Positions 6,392 to 9,802 of a DNA stretch of 9,802 nt are shown in pieces (within the stretch, counting starts at the first letter, position 1; every line of letters starts with the position of its first letter). The notes under the pieces were generated by a model. That model saw only the letters and a list, made by a program, of their open reading frames with translations, did not search any database and was not told the DNA's origin. This DNA comes from UBA8516 sp035457865 (lineage in GTDB: Archaea > Thermoproteota > Nitrososphaeria > Nitrososphaerales > Nitrosopumilaceae): assembly GCA_035457865.1 (NCBI GenBank), contig DATIAR010000046.1, positions 1 to 9,802 of the forward strand, given 5' to 3'. The position numbers and the translations under genes are program-made.

Positions 6392-7571
6392 TTCTCATCG
6401 CCTCCACTGGTAAGAGCCTGGTTGCTCTGTATGCTGGATATATTGAAGCTATTACTGCCAATCCAAAAGAAGTCAAAGCAGTTTGCCCTATCTTTTCCCA
6501 GTTGTAGGTAACTTCCAGGGCCAGACTTCCCTCAAATTGCATTTTTGTTTCTTTTGCGTAGAAAGTATAAACCAAACCAAGCCCTGTTCCTGCTGCTGCA
6601 CCCATTGCTCCTATTATCATTCCCTGAAATAGGAAGAGAATGAGAATGTCTGTTCTTTTTGCGCCTATTGCTCTCATGATTCCTATTTCTCTAGTTTTGC
6701 TTGATACTAGCATCATCTGAATTGTTACAATAGCAAATGCGGAAGACATCATTCCAAAGTATCCAATAAGATTTATCAGAGCAATACCTGATCTAAAACC
6801 ACTCAGCTGCGCTTCAGCAGATTCTTCTATAGTTTCAGCTTTAAAATCATCAGATGGAAATGATCTTAGAAAATGATCTTTGATTTCTACTGCTTTGGTA
6901 GGATCATTTAGCTTTACTAGGATTGTTCCAGTTTCATCAGTCCTGTCAAGTATGCTGCGTAATGTGTCAATGTGAATAATGACGCTACCATCTAGTCCTT
7001 GCCCACCTGCAGAAGTAGTTATCCCGGTTACAACAAAACGTTTGAGCTGATCCTCCCCATGTCTATCTACAAACTTTAGTCTCACATTATCACCAACTTC
7101 TACTCCACCAAGATCACGTGCAACCCTAGAACCCATCACTAGGGAATTTCTTGCAAATACATACTGACCATCGCCTACTGTGTTGTGTATAGTGGATGCT
7201 TCTGTATCTCTTAATGGATCAACACCTAATACTGGGATTCTAAATTCTTCAGTTCTCTTTCCAAACTTTGTGGCATTTATCGAAGCAGATCCGTCCAATC
7301 TGGATGTTGCTGCAGCAACATACGGATTTCTTTCAAACCAATTTATCAATGCAATGTCAGATTTATCGATGTAATCTTCCTCGTTGCTTACTAGAATGTC
7401 TCCGAATCTGAATTCTTTCAAATCACGTACAATTGCGTCATAGAGTCCCTGAAAAATTACAAAATTTACGTGGATAACAAGTATGCCAATGGATACTGCC
7501 AAAACAGCGCCAATGAGACTGCCTTTCTTGTTGACAAGCATTCTTTTGGCTAGATTAACCCTGTAATCCAT
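6384..7571 (-). CDS. ABC transporter permease, MacB/FtsX family
   Basis: A 395-residue membrane subunit with the MacB/LolC layout: TM1 at about 18-42 (SLIGAVLAVSIGILVIHV), a large extracytoplasmic MacB_PCD-like domain at about 50-255, then three helices near 262-285, 308-335 and 362-382. The cytoplasmic coupling segment SSKTREIGIMRAIGAKRTDI (290-309) and the C-terminal YPAYRATRLLPVEAMR are family hallmarks. Such systems use ATP for mechanical work outside the membrane or for export; the substrate is unknown. I chose ATG 7571 (MDYRVNLAKRML) rather than the longer frame from 7667, because that extra stretch is promoter DNA with a TATA box 25 nt upstream of this ATG. First gene of the permease-ATPase-Ig-like operon. 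Confidence 0.9.
   Translation of the reverse strand: MDYRVNLAKRMLVNKKGSLIGAVLAVSIGILVIHVNFVIFQGLYDAIVRDLKEFRFGDILVSNEEDYIDKSDIALINWFERNPYVAAATSRLDGSASINATKFGKRTEEFRIPVLGVDPLRDTEASTIHNTVGDGQYVFARNSLVMGSRVARDLGGVEVGDNVRLKFVDRHGEDQLKRFVVTGITTSAGGQGLDGSVIIHIDTLRSILDRTDETGTILVKLNDPTKAVEIKDHFLRSFPSDDFKAETIEESAEAQLSGFRSGIALINLIGYFGMMSSAFAIVTIQMMLVSSKTREIGIMRAIGAKRTDILILFLFQGMIIGAMGAAAGTGLGLVYTFYAKETKMQFEGSLALEVTYNWEKIGQTALTSFGLAVIASIYPAYRATRLLPVEAMRTV
6401..6405 (-). promoter_or_regulatory. Shine-Dalgarno GGAGG before the presumed CTG start of the ATPase
   Basis: GGAGG on the minus strand within the end of the permease gene, 9 nt before CTG 6391 and 16 nt before the alternative ATG 6384. The spacing fits CTG better. 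Confidence 0.45.
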
Positions 7572-7575
7572 AATT

Positions 7576-7643
7576 TTAATAAAAATAGTCTGATATTTAA
7601 TGTATATGAAGTAATAGAATGATATAGACGACATTTTTATTAA
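7576..7643. repeat. imperfect inverted repeat in the divergent promoter region (candidate operator)
   Basis: An exact 11-bp inverted pair, TTAATAAAAAT at 7576-7586 and ATTTTTATTAA at 7633-7643, extends outward on each strand to a related ATAT-AGAC block, giving arms of about 21-22 bp with small gaps. The arms lie just before the permease ATG (7571) on one side and the ATG at 7643 on the other. Part of the match is AT-rich promoter sequence, so the operator role is inference. Confidence 0.45.
7592..7600 (-). promoter_or_regulatory. TATA box of the exporter operon
   Basis: TTAAATATC on the minus strand, centred 25 nt before the permease ATG at 7571; predicts a leaderless message. Confidence 0.5.
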
Positions 7644-7675
7644 TGAATGGCATTTTAATAATAACAAATGAGCAT

Positions 7676-7680
7676 GGAGA
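7676..7680 (+). promoter_or_regulatory. Shine-Dalgarno supporting the TTG start of the Lrp-like regulator
   Basis: GGAGA, 7 nt before TTG 7688. A TATA-like ATTTTTATTA at 7633-7642 would place transcription start near 7664-7668, giving a short leader that carries this SD. Confidence 0.45.
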
Positions 7681-7687
7681 TCAGAAT

Positions 7688-8584
7688 TTGGACAAATTAG
7701 ATATGCAAATCCTTACACAACTTTTGAACAACTGTAGAACACCAGACAGAAAAATTGGACAAGAAGTTGGGATCTCAGGAGGTGCTGTAAAATCAAGAAT
7801 TTCAAAAATGCTTGATCAAAAAGTTATAGAAAAATTTGCCTTAAAAATTGAACCGCCAATTTTGGGATATAATGTTCTTTATTTTGTAGTGACCGGACAA
7901 GACTTGGAGTATATCATAAAACAAGCAAAACTTCTAGGTGAACCCTTCTTTGTTGTTCCTTGTGTTGGTGGCATAACTGTTTGTAGCATAGTAATAAAAG
8001 ACAATCCAGAAAAAAAGATTGAACTGGCAAAGAATCTGATGAAGGATGTAAGAGTTCTTTCTATTTTTGAAGCAAAAAATCTTGGTTTTAGATCTGAGCT
8101 GACAAAAACTGACCTTGAGATAATTGAAGTTCTTTTAGATGATCCACGTGCACGAATTGAACAGATTGCAAAATCAACTGGCTTGTCAACAAAGACAATA
8201 ACAAGATGTCTTGATAAGCTGGAAAATAATGAAGCAATACAATTTACTTTGGTTTATGATCCAAAGAAATTTGCTGGATACATTCCTTTTGCCATTCTTG
8301 TTTGGGTAGAAAAAGATGTAAAGAAAACTCTGGATGTGCTACAAAAAGAATTTGAAGAATCATTTTTACAAAAACCATTCATTGCGATGAATCAGATTGT
8401 TTTGTTTTTCTATAGTGATGATATATTCAAACTTGATGAGATAACTCAAAATGTGCGTAAAATTAGCGGTATTGCTTCAGCTGATCTCTTCATTCCAAAA
8501 AAAATTGCTTTTCCTGAACAGTGGGTTAAAAATAGCATCAAATCAGCAAAGAAATCAAAGCGACTTCATCTGACCTATCAATAG
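7688..8584 (+). CDS. tandem Lrp/AsnC-family transcriptional regulator
   Basis: A 298-residue regulator with two Lrp-like halves. The first HTH covers about 1-50 (LDMQILTQLLNNCRTPDRKIGQ, then ISGGAVKSRISKML) and is followed by a sensor-like segment. The second HTH is at about 137-188 (LTKTDLEIIEVLLDDPRARIEQ, then LSTKTITRCLDKLE), followed by a second alpha/beta segment (IPFAILVWVEKDV). A fused pair could bind DNA as an intramolecular pseudo-dimer. I favour TTG 7688, which gives the classic Lrp beginning MDKLDMQIL with an SD at 7676; ATG 7643 would add 15 residues (MNGILIITNEHGDQN) not typical of the family, but cannot be excluded. It is divergent from the exporter operon and is the obvious candidate to control it and itself (inference). 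Confidence 0.85.
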   Translation: MDKLDMQILTQLLNNCRTPDRKIGQEVGISGGAVKSRISKMLDQKVIEKFALKIEPPILGYNVLYFVVTGQDLEYIIKQAKLLGEPFFVVPCVGGITVCSIVIKDNPEKKIELAKNLMKDVRVLSIFEAKNLGFRSELTKTDLEIIEVLLDDPRARIEQIAKSTGLSTKTITRCLDKLENNEAIQFTLVYDPKKFAGYIPFAILVWVEKDVKKTLDVLQKEFEESFLQKPFIAMNQIVLFFYSDDIFKLDEITQNVRKISGIASADLFIPKKIAFPEQWVKNSIKSAKKSKRLHLTYQ

Positions 8585-8593
8585 AATATATAA
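8585..8593 (+). promoter_or_regulatory. TATA box of the Nudix gene
   Basis: AATATATAA directly after the regulator's stop, centred 24 nt before ATG 8613. It predicts an independent leaderless transcript from the 28-nt gap. Confidence 0.55.
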
Positions 8594-8612
8594 CAAATTT
8601 TACATCCATAGA

Positions 8613-9137
8613 ATGATCACTGTGAAAAAAAAGAAGATTTTTGAGGGCAAGGTTCTCTCTTTGAGTCTTTATGATGGAATTATAGAAAAACGAAAAGTCA
8701 GGAGGGAGATCATAGAACACAGGGGAGCTTCGGCAATACTTGCCATAGAAGATGGTAAGATCATACTTGTAAAACAACATCGCTTCCCTCACGGCTTTGT
8801 TCTTGAGATTCCTGCAGGAACCATGGATAAAGGTGAAAAGGATCCAAGAAAATGTGCGTTTAGAGAATTAAAAGAAGAGACTGGTTATGAAGCTAGAAAA
8901 ATGACTTCGTTGATAAAATACTACCCATCAATTGGATATAACACTGAACTAATTCATTGTTATGTTGCAACGGGATTGAAAAAATCTAGTGATTTGAAGC
9001 TTGATGATGACGAAATACTTTCTGTTGTAAAAATTGATTTTAAAAAAGTTTTGAGTATGATCTTGTCTGGAAAGATAACTGATTCTAAAACAATCTGTGC
9101 TGTTCTAGCATATGCAATAAAGAAGAAGTTAGCTTAG
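8613..9137 (+). CDS. Nudix hydrolase, ADP-ribose pyrophosphatase type
   Basis: A 174-residue Nudix protein resembling ADP-ribose pyrophosphatases (NudF/NUDT5-like), which cleave ADP-ribose to AMP and ribose 5-phosphate. An N-terminal strand-rich segment precedes RREIIEHRGASAILAI and the LVKQHRFPHGFVLEIPAG strand-loop typical of this subgroup. The Nudix box (about 69-92) runs GTMDKGEKDPRKCAFREL then KEETGY: the RELKEE metal-binding helix is intact, but there are eight residues instead of seven between the first Glu and REL. Substrate specificity cannot be fixed from sequence. ATG 8613 is supported by the TATA box 24 nt upstream. The stop overlaps the stop of the convergent PhoU-like gene by 3 bp (9134-9137 shared region). 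Confidence 0.9.
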   Translation: MITVKKKKIFEGKVLSLSLYDGIIEKRKVRREIIEHRGASAILAIEDGKIILVKQHRFPHGFVLEIPAGTMDKGEKDPRKCAFRELKEETGYEARKMTSLIKYYPSIGYNTELIHCYVATGLKKSSDLKLDDDEILSVVKIDFKKVLSMILSGKITDSKTICAVLAYAIKKKLA

Positions 9138-9802
9138 CTTGGATATACTGGTTTGACAAGATCTGCTATATCAGACCAACAGCGTGCTATCTTTTCAAAT
9201 GTATAGACTAGGTCTATTAGCTCAATTGACGCCTGTTTTTTAGGTTCAAGAGAGGAACGGACCTCAGTACTTCGCTTTTGATAACTGCGATGTAGTTTTA
9301 TGGCTTCAATAGCTAGTGATCTGTTATTTTCAATAAAGGCCTCTATTGATTTTTCATGTATTTCTTCAATGTCTTGTGCAGTATCATAAATTTTCTTGAA
9401 TTCATTTTTCATTAATCCAAGTTCTGAAATTGATTTTGCAAGATCTACCATTGTATCTCCTGCAGCTTCAAGTAGGTTTGCAGCTATTCTGTAATCCAAA
9501 ATGTCGATGTTTTCTAAATTCAATGCATTGGCAAGCTTTGCATCAACCATTGTACTTCGAATCAATCTGACTAGTAAGAAATACTGTCTGTCTATTTCAT
9601 CATCTCTATTTGCAATTGTTTGTAGTACCGTCTTGTCTTCTGACATCAATGTGTTTAGGGTATCACGAAACATTCCAAGTGCAATTGAGCTCATGCGTTT
9701 TAGAATTTTTTCTGGACTAAGTGTTGTTGCATCCAAAAGAAAGTGCATGATAACATTGGAGGAATCTTCCTCTACGATTTCCATGCCAACAAGTCTTCGC
9801 AT
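9134..9802 (-). CDS. PhoU-domain protein (5' end beyond right edge)
   Basis: The visible 222 codons form an all-helical protein with PhoU-like repeats: ILKRMSSIALGMFRDTLNTL, then NRDDEIDRQYFLLVRLIRSTM and NLLEAAGDTMVDLAKSI, with acidic E/D-x3-D patterns that bind metal clusters in PhoU. PhoU proteins regulate phosphate uptake, usually with the Pst transporter. The codon at the right edge is ATG, but the start MRRLVGMEIVEEDSSNVIMH resembles the middle of archaeal proteins that carry an N-terminal AbrB/SpoVT-like DNA-binding domain before PhoU, so the gene probably continues off the window and this Met is likely internal. That fused architecture is known for archaea but is not visible here. It converges on the Nudix gene. 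Confidence 0.82.
   Translation of the reverse strand: MRRLVGMEIVEEDSSNVIMHFLLDATTLSPEKILKRMSSIALGMFRDTLNTLMSEDKTVLQTIANRDDEIDRQYFLLVRLIRSTMVDAKLANALNLENIDILDYRIAANLLEAAGDTMVDLAKSISELGLMKNEFKKIYDTAQDIEEIHEKSIEAFIENNRSLAIEAIKLHRSYQKRSTEVRSSLEPKKQASIELIDLVYTFEKIARCWSDIADLVKPVYPS

Noticed and set aside
7572..7667. N-terminal extension of the permease to 7667
   Set aside because: The extra 32 residues are encoded by AT-rich promoter DNA with the TATA box, and the family N-terminus begins at MDYRVNLAKRM.
8538..8792. Minus-strand open frame across the regulator-Nudix junction
   Set aside because: Lies opposite the Nudix start and its promoter; composition looks like antisense noise.
9800..9802. 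ATG at the right edge as the true PhoU-like start
   Set aside because: The protein at this point resembles the interior of longer archaeal PhoU proteins, and no upstream sequence is available to support a start.
1..9802. CRISPR array, tRNA/rRNA genes, transposase or integrase, long direct repeats
   Set aside because: None seen on reading both strands; all long stretches are accounted for by ordinary protein genes.

Overview
The window looks like chromosomal DNA of a low-GC thaumarchaeon (Nitrososphaerota, Nitrosopumilus-like). This is inferred from the AT-rich composition, archaeal TATA boxes about 24-29 nt before start codons (so leaderless messages), an archaeal-type UMP kinase, a fused tandem Lrp/AsnC regulator, a PhoU-domain protein, and dense gene packing. 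I could not run a taxonomic search. There are no RNA genes, CRISPR arrays, insertion sequences or phage genes, and no gene-free stretch longer than about 120 bp.

Layout. (1) 1-1933, minus strand: a nucleotide operon, thymidylate kinase -> HD-domain phosphohydrolase -> UMP kinase. The genes are separated by 4 nt and then overlap by 4 nt; the last one runs off the left edge. (2) 2012-2395, plus strand: a small heat-shock protein (Hsp20), divergent from the operon. (3) 2396-4352, minus strand: a small membrane-anchored protein of unknown function followed by an ABC1/UbiB-family kinase-like protein. (4) 4383-7571, minus strand: a MacB/FtsX-type permease, its ATPase, and a secreted, membrane-anchored protein with Ig-like/CARDB-like domains, forming one exporter-like operon. 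(5) 7643/7688-8584, plus strand: a double Lrp/AsnC regulator divergent from that operon. (6) 8613-9137, plus strand: a Nudix hydrolase of ADP-ribose pyrophosphatase type. (7) 9134-9802, minus strand: a PhoU-domain protein cut by the right edge.

Start codons are the main surprise. Promoter-proximal genes appear leaderless, with the ATG at the expected transcription start, whereas operon-internal genes mostly carry Shine-Dalgarno motifs. Two internal genes, the UbiB-like kinase and the ABC ATPase, have conserved N-terminal coding sequence (KxGQ motif; first strands and A-loop) with no in-frame ATG, GTG or TTG in front of it. Each does have an SD motif at good spacing before a non-standard codon (ATC and CTG). 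Either these are rare start codons, or there is a mutation or sequence error in both places. The default gene calls at 3736 and 6310 cut off essential parts of both proteins.

The rest is mostly housekeeping: pyrimidine nucleotide supply with a dNTPase-like HD protein, protein quality control, membrane or lipid-linked functions, and a probable export system whose divergent promoter region contains an imperfect inverted repeat that could be the operator for the neighbouring regulator. I see no clear sign of a wholly new defence or mobile system.
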